Below are positions 37,582 to 44,816 of a stretch of DNA of 64,000 bases, piece by piece (position 1 is the first letter of the stretch; every line of letters begins with the position of its first letter). Under the pieces are notes generated by a model that did no database searches, had not been told where the DNA came from, and saw only the letters and a program-made list of their open reading frames with translations. Source of the stretch: Pseudodesulfovibrio hydrargyri (GTDB lineage: Bacteria; Desulfobacterota; Desulfovibrionia; Desulfovibrionales; Desulfovibrionaceae); contig NZ_LKAQ01000001.1 of NCBI RefSeq assembly GCF_001874525.1, positions 372,001-436,000 of the forward strand. Direction: 5' to 3'. The translations under genes were made by a program, and so were the position numbers.

Positions 37582-39147
37582 CTACTGGTGCTTGCGCAGC
37601 CAGTCGTGGAACTGCTTGAGCGTCAGGCAGCGGCTGGCCGGTCCGCTGCGCACGTAGAACTCCTCGCCCTTGGCCGCGTCCAGGATGGCCGGGGCCGGGG
37701 CCGGGACGCAATGCACGCGCAGGACCCGCTTTTCGCCCACCTCGATGACCCGGCTGTCGATGTAGCGCGAGAACTCGGTGCCGATGTGCCGGTCCACCAG
37801 GTTGTTGAAGTGCAGCAAGGCCTTGTCGTCGCTCTCGAAATGGTCCTCGTCGAAGCCGGTCACGGTGCCGTCGTCGGCCACGCCGATGAGCAGGGTTCCG
37901 CCCTCGGTGTTGAGGAAGGCGGACACGGTCTTGAGACAGGCGTGCTCGATCTCCTTGCCGTTCTTGCCGGACTTGAGATTGAAGCGCAGGGTCTGCTTGA
38001 ACTCCAGCCTGCCCCCCTCCCCCGCCCGGACCAAGTCGATGACGTCGCCCGCGGTGATCGCGGCCTCGCGGCGCAGGCCCAGGGATTCGATGCGGCCCCG
38101 GTTGCGGTGCAGGACAAAGAGCACGCCGAAGGCCATGAGGATGAGGACCACGGCCCCGGCCTGCAGGAAGGAGTCGCTGGTCAGGGCGGACAGGACGTTC
38201 TTGCGCGGCACGGCCACGCCCAGGGACAGGGTGTCGCCGAAGATGGACAGGGGCATGGCCCAGGTCCACCATGTCTCGCCGCCCGAGACGAAGGAGAACG
38301 GCTTGTCCGGGGTCCCGGCCTCCAGGGCGGCCAGTCCGGACACGGCCTTGCGCACCACCGGGTCGGGCAGCTTGTCCGGGGTCAGGGCCTGTCCGGCCAG
38401 GTCCGGGCCCACGTCCTCGCCGAGCCCGCCGACGGGCATGGCCCGGCCATCGCCCCAATAGAGGAAAATCCGCTCCGCCCCGCCGTGCTCGGCCTCGCTG
38501 AGCTGGGACAGGATAACCTCGGCCGGGAAGGCGAAGGAGAGCATCAGCCGCTGGCCCGAATCGGAATCCACCAGGGAGGAGGCCGTGATCCAGGCCACCT
38601 TGACGTGGTGGAACCGGCCCGCGCTGCGCCAATTGACCTGACCCGGTTCCAAGTGGCTGAATTCATTAGACAAAGAACGGTCAACCTCGCCCAGGTCCAG
38701 GGCCCAGCCGGTGAACGGCTGGTCGCTGGGCTTGCCGTCCTTGAGCAGCTCCCATTTCAGGACCGTGTGCATCTCGTCGGGCACGGCTTCGACCATGCCG
38801 CCGAAGCGCCGGGTGAGCATGTAGCGCATCCCCTGCCCGTCGCTGACCAGGATCGCCTCGAGGTTCTGGTGCTCCTTGAGCACCGCGCCGAACTCCTTGC
38901 GCAAAGCGGCGGGTTCAAGGCTCTTGAGCAGCCCCTGGCCCATCTCCTGGTTGGAGTTGCGCACCGCGTTGAGAAGCACGGTCACCGCGCCGGACAGCCC
39001 GCGCGCCGAACTCTCCACGGCCACCACGGCCGCGTCTCTGCGGATCTCGCGCACGCCCGTGTAGACCAGCGCACCCATGGCCGCCACCGCGAAAATAACG
39101 CCGTAAAACAACAACTTGTACAGCTGCTTGCCCTTGATGCCGCGCAT
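37582..39147 (-). CDS. membrane sensor-like protein with a cytoplasmic AlbA_2 (Schlafen-type) domain
   Basis: 521 residues. A helix at about 11-30, a periplasmic region of about 300 residues with a Cache-like mixture of strands and helices, a second helix at about 329-347, a short linker, then an AlbA_2 domain (about 375-505). The last shows EFKQTLRFN, KTVSAFLNTEGGTLLIGVADDGTVTGF and YVRSGPAS, the pattern E-F-K ... AFxNTxGGxLxIGVxDxG. AlbA_2 domains are normally in soluble DNA- or RNA-acting proteins, so this topology is unusual. It starts two bases after the ybeY stop. The ligand and the output are unknown. Confidence 0.75.
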   Translation of the reverse strand: MRGIKGKQLYKLLFYGVIFAVAAMGALVYTGVREIRRDAAVVAVESSARGLSGAVTVLLNAVRNSNQEMGQGLLKSLEPAALRKEFGAVLKEHQNLEAILVSDGQGMRYMLTRRFGGMVEAVPDEMHTVLKWELLKDGKPSDQPFTGWALDLGEVDRSLSNEFSHLEPGQVNWRSAGRFHHVKVAWITASSLVDSDSGQRLMLSFAFPAEVILSQLSEAEHGGAERIFLYWGDGRAMPVGGLGEDVGPDLAGQALTPDKLPDPVVRKAVSGLAALEAGTPDKPFSFVSGGETWWTWAMPLSIFGDTLSLGVAVPRKNVLSALTSDSFLQAGAVVLILMAFGVLFVLHRNRGRIESLGLRREAAITAGDVIDLVRAGEGGRLEFKQTLRFNLKSGKNGKEIEHACLKTVSAFLNTEGGTLLIGVADDGTVTGFDEDHFESDDKALLHFNNLVDRHIGTEFSRYIDSRVIEVGEKRVLRVHCVPAPAPAILDAAKGEEFYVRSGPASRCLTLKQFHDWLRKHQ

Positions 39148-39149
39148 GC

Positions 39150-39656
39150 CTACCCCGCCGCCTCCGCGTATTCGTCCAGAACCCGGTCCACGGCCGCGTC
39201 GGTCATGTCGAACATGATCTCGCCGTGGTCGAATCCGGCCAGGTGCAGCAGGCCGTGGGCCAGCAACCGGGCCAGGTGCTCCAGAGGGGCCTGGCCGTAC
39301 AGGTCGGTCTCCCGCGCCAGGGCGTCCACGGACAGGGCCAGCTCGCCGAGAAAGGCCTGGTCGCCGGGCTCGCCGACCTCCCCGCCCGGGCCGTCGGCGT
39401 CTTCGGCGTAATCCGCTTCGTCGGCGTCGCGGGCCGGAAAGCTGAGGATGTTGGTCGGGCCGGTGCAGCCCAGAAATTCGCTGTTGAGCCGGGCGATCTC
39501 ACGGTCGTCCACCAGCTTGAGCTCGAAGGTGCGGCCCTCAAGGCCCAGTGCCTCGAGCAGGATAGCGGCCAGCCTCCCGAGCTCGGACCGGGACAGGGGA
39601 AACCTCGGGTCGAGCCGGGTCTCCCGGATGATCTCCACCGGGCCGCTCACGCTCAT
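39150..39656 (-). CDS. ybeY: endoribonuclease YbeY
   Basis: 168 residues. The zinc site H134-x3-H138-x5-H144 ([11 protein letters not shown]) is intact, preceded by NILSFPA, the family's second signature. YbeY trims the 3' end of 16S rRNA and takes part in ribosome quality control. An acidic insert around residues 77-97 is longer than usual. It overlaps phoH by four bases. In many bacteria pgpH lies between phoH and ybeY; it is missing here. Confidence 0.93.
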   Translation of the reverse strand: MSVSGPVEIIRETRLDPRFPLSRSELGRLAAILLEALGLEGRTFELKLVDDREIARLNSEFLGCTGPTNILSFPARDADEADYAEDADGPGGEVGEPGDQAFLGELALSVDALARETDLYGQAPLEHLARLLAHGLLHLAGFDHGEIMFDMTDAAVDRVLDEYAEAAG

Positions 39657-40672
39657 TGCCCGTTGCCCTCGTGGGCGTCGTAGGCCCGGACTATGCGCCC
39701 GACCAGCGGGTGGCGGATCACGTCTTTCTCGTCGAAGGTGATGAATTTCACGCCCTTGACCCCGTCGAGGATGTGCCGGGCCTGGAGCAGGCCGGACTTG
39801 GCGTGGACCGGCAGGTCGATCTGGGTGACGTCGCCGGTGACCACGGCCTTTGAGCCGAAGCCGAGCCGGGTCAGGAACATCTTCATCTGCTCGGGCGTGG
39901 TGTTCTGGGCCTCGTCCAGGATGATGAAGGCGTCGTTCAGGGTGCGCCCGCGCATGAAGGCCAGCGGGGCCACCTCGATGACCCCGGACTCCTGGTAGTC
40001 CTGGACCTTGGCGAAATCGAGCATGTCGTGCAGGGCGTCGTAGAGCGGGCGCAGGTACGGGTTGATCTTCTCGGCCAGGTCGCCGGGCAGGAAACCGAGC
40101 TTCTCGCCCGCCTCCACGGCCGGGCGGGTCAGGACGATGCGCTTGACCTCGCGGCGGGTCAGCGCGCCCACGGCCATGGCCACGGCCAGGTAGGTCTTGC
40201 CCGTGCCCGCCGGGCCGATGCCGAAGGTCATGTCCGACTCGCGGATGGCGTCGAGATATTCCCGTTGGTTCAGCGACTTGGGTGACACGGTCCGCTTGCC
40301 CGAGGTGGCGTAGACGTCGCCCTTGAAGACCTCGCACACGTCGGCCGAGGGCTGGCGCTCGAGGATGCGGCAGGCAAAGTCCACGTCCTGCGGATACACG
40401 GACTTGCCGCGCCGGATCATGGCGTAGAGCTGGGTCAGGACCTGGGCGGCCAGGTCGCCCTTGTCCTCCTCCCCATCCTGAGAGTGGATGACCAGGGTGT
40501 TGCCCCGGCTCTCTATGCGCACGCCGATGCGCTCGCCCAGAAGTTTCAGATGCTGGCCGTGGGGGCCGAAAAGCTGGCTGGCCATGTGGCCGTCGTCGAA
40601 TTCAAGCTTGGTGACGGGCAGAACGATTTCCTCCGAAATTAATCCTTGGCGCGCAAAAACATCCACTTGCAT
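39653..40672 (-). CDS. phoH: PhoH-family ATPase
   Basis: Up to 339 residues. KH-like N-terminal part ([29 protein letters not shown]), then Walker [28 protein letters not shown] and Walker [12 protein letters not shown]. It probably acts as an RNA helicase with YbeY. The true start is unclear. ATG 40672 lies inside the permease gene, has only AAGG two bases ahead, and gives an odd leader. GGAGG directly after the permease stop points, at eight bases, to an in-frame CTG at 40619-40621, from which the protein would begin just before the conserved KLEFDD strand. Confidence 0.9.
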   Translation of the reverse strand: MQVDVFARQGLISEEIVLPVTKLEFDDGHMASQLFGPHGQHLKLLGERIGVRIESRGNTLVIHSQDGEEDKGDLAAQVLTQLYAMIRRGKSVYPQDVDFACRILERQPSADVCEVFKGDVYATSGKRTVSPKSLNQREYLDAIRESDMTFGIGPAGTGKTYLAVAMAVGALTRREVKRIVLTRPAVEAGEKLGFLPGDLAEKINPYLRPLYDALHDMLDFAKVQDYQESGVIEVAPLAFMRGRTLNDAFIILDEAQNTTPEQMKMFLTRLGFGSKAVVTGDVTQIDLPVHAKSGLLQARHILDGVKGVKFITFDEKDVIRHPLVGRIVRAYDAHEGNGQ

Positions 40673-41400
40673 GCCTTGCGTTCCAGGATATTGGCCACCT
40701 CGTACAGGGCCGCGCCCATGATGGACATGCCGAGGATGCCGGAGAACATGGTCAGGTAGTCCATGGCTCCCCAGGCGTCCATGATCATATAGCCCAGGCC
40801 CCTGGTGGTGGCAAAGGATTCAACGAAAAAAAGAACGGCCACGGACACGCCGGTGCCCAGGCGCAGGGCCGTGAACCCGTGCGGCAGGGCCGCCGGGAGC
40901 AGGACCTCGCGCAGGACGTCCATGTTCGAACCGCCCAGGGAGCGGACCGAATCGAAATACTTGGGATGGATGGAGCGCACCCCGTCGCGGGTGGTGACCA
41001 GGATCTGGTAGCCGAGGATCAGCGCGATCATGGCGATCTTGGAGGTGTCGCCCAACCCGAGCAAGAGCAGGAACACGGGCAGGAGCACGATCTTGGGCAC
41101 CGGATAGGTCAGGAAGACGAACGGAGCCAGAATGTCGTCCACCCGCCTGACGCTGCCCATGACCAGGCCCAGCGGAAAGGCCGTGATCCAGGCCAGCCCC
41201 ATGGCGGTCACCGAGCGGTACAGGCTGACCCCGAAGTGCTCCCAGAAGATGCGCGTGGACATGGCCCTGAGCAACGCCGCCAGGGCGTCCTCGGGATCGG
41301 GCAGGATGACTCCGCCCAGTGCCGCGGCGGTCAGCTTCCAGAGCACGCCCACCACCAGGACGACCAGGCCGTAGCGCAAGATGGCGTTGACCGGCCTCAC
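40639..41400 (-). CDS. ABC transporter permease (SsuC/TauC/NrtB type)
   Basis: 253 residues, about six membrane helices. The EAA loop that docks on the ATPase reads SIHPKYFDSVRSLGGSNMDVLREVLLPAALPHGFTALRLG. Type I importer for sulfonate/nitrate/hydroxymethylpyrimidine-type substrates. The GTG start at 41400 overlaps the ATPase stop by four bases (GTGA), which fits coupled translation. The further upstream frame overlaps the ATPase and is not likely. It is followed by phoH without a gap. Confidence 0.9.
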   Translation of the reverse strand: MRPVNAILRYGLVVLVVGVLWKLTAAALGGVILPDPEDALAALLRAMSTRIFWEHFGVSLYRSVTAMGLAWITAFPLGLVMGSVRRVDDILAPFVFLTYPVPKIVLLPVFLLLLGLGDTSKIAMIALILGYQILVTTRDGVRSIHPKYFDSVRSLGGSNMDVLREVLLPAALPHGFTALRLGTGVSVAVLFFVESFATTRGLGYMIMDAWGAMDYLTMFSGILGMSIMGAALYEVANILERKACKWMFLRAKD

Positions 41401-42131
41401 CACTGGGCCTCCACGGTATGGCGCAACTCCTTGAGCAGGGCGAAGCACGCCTCGGTGTCGCGGATGCGCGCGTCGCCGAAGCCGGGGTTGTCGAACACGG
41501 CCACGGGCCGGGCCGGACGCGCGGACATGACCATGATCCGCTGGCCGAGCATGACCGCCTCCTCGAGGGAGTGCGTGACCAGTACGTACGGCACTTGGCG
41601 CGCCTGCCAGGCCGTGAGCAGGGCCAGTTGCAGCCGCTCGCGGGTCAGGGCGTCCAAAGAGGAAAAGGGTTCGTCCAGCAGGGTCAGCCGGGGCCGGGTG
41701 ACGAAGGCGCGGGCGATGGCCACCCGCTGCTGCTCCCCGCCCGAAAGATTGGCCGGATACTCGTTGTCGCGCCCGGTGATGCCGACATCGGCCAGTTGGG
41801 CGCGCGCCCGCTCAAGCCGTTCCCTGCGGCCCACGCCCTGGATCTTGAGGCCGAGGGCCACGTTGTCGATGATCGTGCGCCAGGGCAGCAGCCCGTAGTC
41901 CTGGAGAATGATGGAGATGTCCGAGGTGGGGCCCGAGATCGGACCGCCGTCGAGCAGGGCCCGCCCGCTGTCGGGCGCGGCCAGGCCGCTCAGCAGGTAG
42001 AGCAGGGTCGTCTTGCCGCAGCCCGACGGGCCGACCACGGCCAGGGTCTCCCCCTGCTCCAGGGTGAAGGAAACGTCCTGGATGACGGTTTTGCCGTCAT
42101 AGGACTTGCCCAGGTTCTCGGCGGTCAGCAT
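41397..42131 (-). CDS. ABC transporter ATPase (SsuB/TauB type)
   Basis: 244 residues. Walker A GPSGCGKTT, Q-loop LQDYGLLPW, signature LSGGEQQR, Walker B LTLLDEPFSSLD and switch VTHSLEEAV all present. Powers uptake through the adjacent permease. It follows the binding-protein gene by three bases. The sequence does not show whether the substrate is a sulfonate, nitrate or a thiamin precursor. Confidence 0.93.
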   Translation of the reverse strand: MLTAENLGKSYDGKTVIQDVSFTLEQGETLAVVGPSGCGKTTLLYLLSGLAAPDSGRALLDGGPISGPTSDISIILQDYGLLPWRTIIDNVALGLKIQGVGRRERLERARAQLADVGITGRDNEYPANLSGGEQQRVAIARAFVTRPRLTLLDEPFSSLDALTRERLQLALLTAWQARQVPYVLVTHSLEEAVMLGQRIMVMSARPARPVAVFDNPGFGDARIRDTEACFALLKELRHTVEAQW

Positions 42132-42134
42132 GGG

Positions 42135-43061
42135 CTAGTCACGCGCGGGCGGCAGGGCCGAAGCGTCGGGCACTCGTTCCTTGAGCAATCCCTTGGCGAT
42201 CATCCAGTCCTGGACCTCGTTCAGTTCCGCGACGGCGGGCAGCGCGGGCGCGGGGAAGGGGTAGATCGGAAACCGGGAGACGAGCGGCTTGGGGATGCGG
42301 CAGGTCTCGGCCATGAGCGGGCGGTACTTTTCCGGGTTCTCGGCCAGCCGTTGGACCGCCTCGGTGTAGGCGGCCAGGAACTTGGCATAGGCCGCGCCGT
42401 TGCCTTCGAAATAGCGTTTGTGCAGACAGAGCACGGTCAACGGCAGGTTCAGATCCTCGGCCGTGGCCAGGACGTTGCCGCCCTTGAGCCGGGCCAGGGA
42501 GAGCAGCGGTTCGGGAAGCAGCGCCGAGTCCACCTGGTCGGTCAGGAGCATCTGCAGCCGGATGGGCATTTTCTTGACCTCAAGCTGCTCGAAATAATTT
42601 GGCTTCACCCCGAGATGGCCCTCCAGCTTGTCGGCCAGGAACTCCATGACCGTGGACTTGGACAGGGCCAGGGTGTGCCCCTGCATGTCGGCCAGGTTTT
42701 GGTCCCGGTTGGCGGGCGCAAGCGCGATGCCGAACATGGGGTAGCCCGGCGTGGTCCGCCAGGAGGTCAGGGCGATGTGCATGGGCACGCCCCGATCCAG
42801 GAGCAGATAAGTGGCCACCAGGTCGCCGAAATAACCGTCGATCTGGCCGGTCTGCATGGCCGTGTCGCGCTCCAGCGCGGACATGAACCGGACCAGGATC
42901 ACGTCCAGTCCTTGCTCGGCGAACAACCCTTCCCTTTCGGCCACCTGCAGCGGCAGGGTGTCGATGACCGGCAGGATACCGAAGCGGATCTTGGTGTTTT
43001 CCGCGCGGGCCGTGGTGCCCAGGGCAAGGATCACGGCCAGGGCGAGCAGGATTTTCTTCAT
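42135..43061 (-). CDS. ABC transporter substrate-binding protein (NMT1/THI5-like, SsuA family)
   Basis: 308 residues with a signal peptide (about 1-20, TTARA). IRFGILPVIDTLPLQVAEREGLFAEQGLDVILV is the family's opening fold. Residues 60-200 carry the MQTGQIDGYFGDLVAT region and hinge strands. This family binds sulfonates, nitrate, or HMP-type compounds. No riboswitch precedes it, so a thiamin role is not supported. First gene of a six-gene run that continues into phoH, ybeY and the AlbA_2 sensor. Confidence 0.88.
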   Translation of the reverse strand: MKKILLALAVILALGTTARAENTKIRFGILPVIDTLPLQVAEREGLFAEQGLDVILVRFMSALERDTAMQTGQIDGYFGDLVATYLLLDRGVPMHIALTSWRTTPGYPMFGIALAPANRDQNLADMQGHTLALSKSTVMEFLADKLEGHLGVKPNYFEQLEVKKMPIRLQMLLTDQVDSALLPEPLLSLARLKGGNVLATAEDLNLPLTVLCLHKRYFEGNGAAYAKFLAAYTEAVQRLAENPEKYRPLMAETCRIPKPLVSRFPIYPFPAPALPAVAELNEVQDWMIAKGLLKERVPDASALPPARD

Positions 43062-43174
43062 TCCGATTCCCCTTGGATTTGCTGGCGGGCTTTTAGCATG
43101 ATGCGCCGAGAAAAGAAAGACGCGACAGCCCCTTGCCGCCGCGTCCGGAAAGAGGGAAACGGTCGGTTCCGACC

Positions 43175-44266
43175 TCAGCCCCCGTGGGAATGGGAGTGGG
43201 ATTCGCCGGAGAAAAATCCGCCCAGGAAACTCTTGGCCACCAGAATGAGCGTCAGCACGGCGGCGGCCACGCCCACCCAGTGGGGCAGCAGCTCGCCCAC
43301 GTCCGAGATGGTCGCGCGGACGTCCAGGCCGAGCGCCGAATAGAGGTGATCCGTGGCCCAGGCCAGGGCCAGGGAGCAGACCATGATGGAGGCCACGTAG
43401 AGCCCTGCGGCCCGCTTGCCCAGGGTCTTGAGCATGACTGTGATGGTCGCGCCGTTGGTGGCCGGTCCGGCCAGAAGGAAGACCAGGGCCGCGCCGGGCG
43501 AGAGCCCCTTGAGCAGGAGCGAGGCCGCTATGGGCGTGGAAGCCGTGGCGCAGACGTACAGCGGCAGGGCCACCACCAGCATGGCCACGTAGGAGAACAG
43601 GCCGGTGCCCACCCAGCGGTCCAGGGCGTCCGCAGGGATGGCCGCCGAAATGATCCCGGCGATGAGCACGCCCACCAGGAGCCAGCGGCCGATGTCCTCG
43701 ATCATCTCGCCGAAGGCGTAACGCATGCCAGCCCCGAACCGCCCTTTGAAGGTGGGGGGCGGAGGAGCGGCGCAGGAGCCGCCGCATCCGCAGCCGGTGC
43801 AACCGGCGGAGCTTTGGGACAACCCGGCCATGGGCAGGGGTTCGGCCTTGTCGTCAGGGAAGGCGTTGATGAGCACCCCGGCGAAGACCGCCGTGATGGA
43901 CGCGGCCACGGGCCGGATGACGGTCATGATCGGGTCGATGAGCGCGTAGGTCACGGCCATGGAGTCCACCCCGGTCTCGGGGGTGGAGATCATGAAGGCA
44001 GTGGTCGCCCCCTTGCTGGCCCCCTGCCTGCGCAACCCGAGGGCCGCAGGCAGTACGCCGCAGGAGCACAAGGGCAGCGGCACGCCGATGACCGCGGCCT
44101 TGAGCACCGCACTTAAGGACTTGCCGCCCAGATGCCGGGCCATGAACGAATCGGGCACGAATCCCTTGAGCAGGCCGGCCACGAAGAAACCGAAGAGCAC
44201 GTACGGTGCGGCCTCCACCAACACGTGCCAGGACTCGACCAGGACATTGACGATGATATCAACCAT
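43175..44266 (-). CDS. permease of the SO_0444 type (Cu/Zn efflux, DUF318 family)
   Basis: 363 residues with about eight membrane helices in two halves. The repeat signatures appear as PLPLCSCGVLPAALGLRRQGASKGATTAFMISTPETGVDS and PLYVCATASTPIAASLLLKGLSPGAALVFLLAGPATNGAT. A Cys/Gly-rich cytoplasmic loop (CTGCGCGGSC) and a His-rich tail (SHSHSHGG) look metal-binding. The family includes an exporter linked to copper and zinc tolerance and the ArsP organoarsenical pumps. The adjacent ArsR regulator has a metal-type Cys motif, so metal or metalloid export is likely. Confidence 0.88.
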   Translation of the reverse strand: MVDIIVNVLVESWHVLVEAAPYVLFGFFVAGLLKGFVPDSFMARHLGGKSLSAVLKAAVIGVPLPLCSCGVLPAALGLRRQGASKGATTAFMISTPETGVDSMAVTYALIDPIMTVIRPVAASITAVFAGVLINAFPDDKAEPLPMAGLSQSSAGCTGCGCGGSCAAPPPPTFKGRFGAGMRYAFGEMIEDIGRWLLVGVLIAGIISAAIPADALDRWVGTGLFSYVAMLVVALPLYVCATASTPIAASLLLKGLSPGAALVFLLAGPATNGATITVMLKTLGKRAAGLYVASIMVCSLALAWATDHLYSALGLDVRATISDVGELLPHWVGVAAAVLTLILVAKSFLGGFFSGESHSHSHGG

Positions 44267-44297
44267 GTAAAAACCTACAAAGACGTTTTAGTCACAA

Positions 44298-44313
44298 ATG
44301 AATACCTATTCAT
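44298..44313. promoter_or_regulatory. ArsR-type operator before the permease
   Basis: ATGAATACCTATTCAT, a 7-bp inverted repeat with a two-base centre, 31 bases before the permease start. It resembles the ATGAA-x-x-TTCAT-like sites bound by ArsR/SmtB dimers. A looser relative lies in the arsR promoter region near 44713-44728. Confidence 0.75.
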
Positions 44314-44323
44314 AATACTGGGC

Positions 44324-44357
44324 AAAAAAAAGGAGGAGGCGGGCTACGCCTCTTCCT
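44324..44357 (-). terminator. terminator overlapping the arsR stop codon
   Basis: 11-bp stem (44331-44341 with 44347-44357, one mismatch) that includes the last codons of arsR, followed on the minus strand by eight T. It can separate arsR from the permease transcript. Confidence 0.8.
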
Positions 44358-44700
44358 TGATGTGATCCAGTCCCTGGGAGACCAGGTTGCGCACGTGGTC
44401 GTCGTCCAGGGAGTAAAAGACATTCTTGCCCTCCTTGCGGTAGCGCACCAGCTTGGCGGCGCGCAGCAGCCTCAGCTGGTGGGAGATGGCCGACTGGGAC
44501 ATGTCCAGGACCTCGGCCAGGGCGCAGACGCAGAGCTCGCCTATGGACAGGGCGAACAGGATGCGCACGCGAGTGTAATCCCCCAGCGCCTTGAATAATT
44601 CGGCCAGGAACAGGAATTCCCGTTCGGAGAGCATGGCTTCCCGGGCGGCGGCAACGTTTTTGACATGCTGCTCGGTATCACTACAGGCAATGTTCGACAT
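44344..44700 (-). CDS. ArsR/SmtB-family metal-responsive repressor
   Basis: 118 residues, winged helix. ELFKALGDYTRVRILFALSIGELCVCALAEVLDMSQSAISHQLRLLRAAKLVRYRKEGKNVFYSLDD is the core. ELCVC puts two cysteines in the first recognition-helix region, as in ArsR and related sensors of As(III), Cd(II) or Pb(II); an N-terminal Cys (IACSD) and C-terminal His residues may complete the site. ATG 44700 has GAGGGAAGAA before it; the ORF upstream is not needed. It should release the nearby operators when metal binds and so allow permease expression. Confidence 0.9.
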   Translation of the reverse strand: MSNIACSDTEQHVKNVAAAREAMLSEREFLFLAELFKALGDYTRVRILFALSIGELCVCALAEVLDMSQSAISHQLRLLRAAKLVRYRKEGKNVFYSLDDDHVRNLVSQGLDHIKEEA

Positions 44701-44736
44701 TTCTTCCCTCACATGAATAATCACTCATTTGTTATA

Positions 44737-44765
44737 ATGGTACGGTCATACCTCCTGTTTGTCAA
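44737..44765 (-). promoter_or_regulatory. promoter of arsR
   Basis: TTGACA (44765-44760), a 17-base spacer, TACCAT (44742-44737), then 36 bases to the arsR start, in which the imperfect ATGA...TCAT repeat lies. Confidence 0.6.
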
Positions 44766-44816
44766 GCCCGGCCCCCGCGCGGGGACTGTCGGGTGTGGCG
44801 TCGCCGTGCCCCCGGC

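Noticed and set aside
42135..43061. Thiamin-precursor (HMP) uptake role for the NMT1/THI5-like importer
   Set aside because: No TPP riboswitch or thi gene adjoins it; the family also carries sulfonates and nitrate, so the more specific call is not justified.
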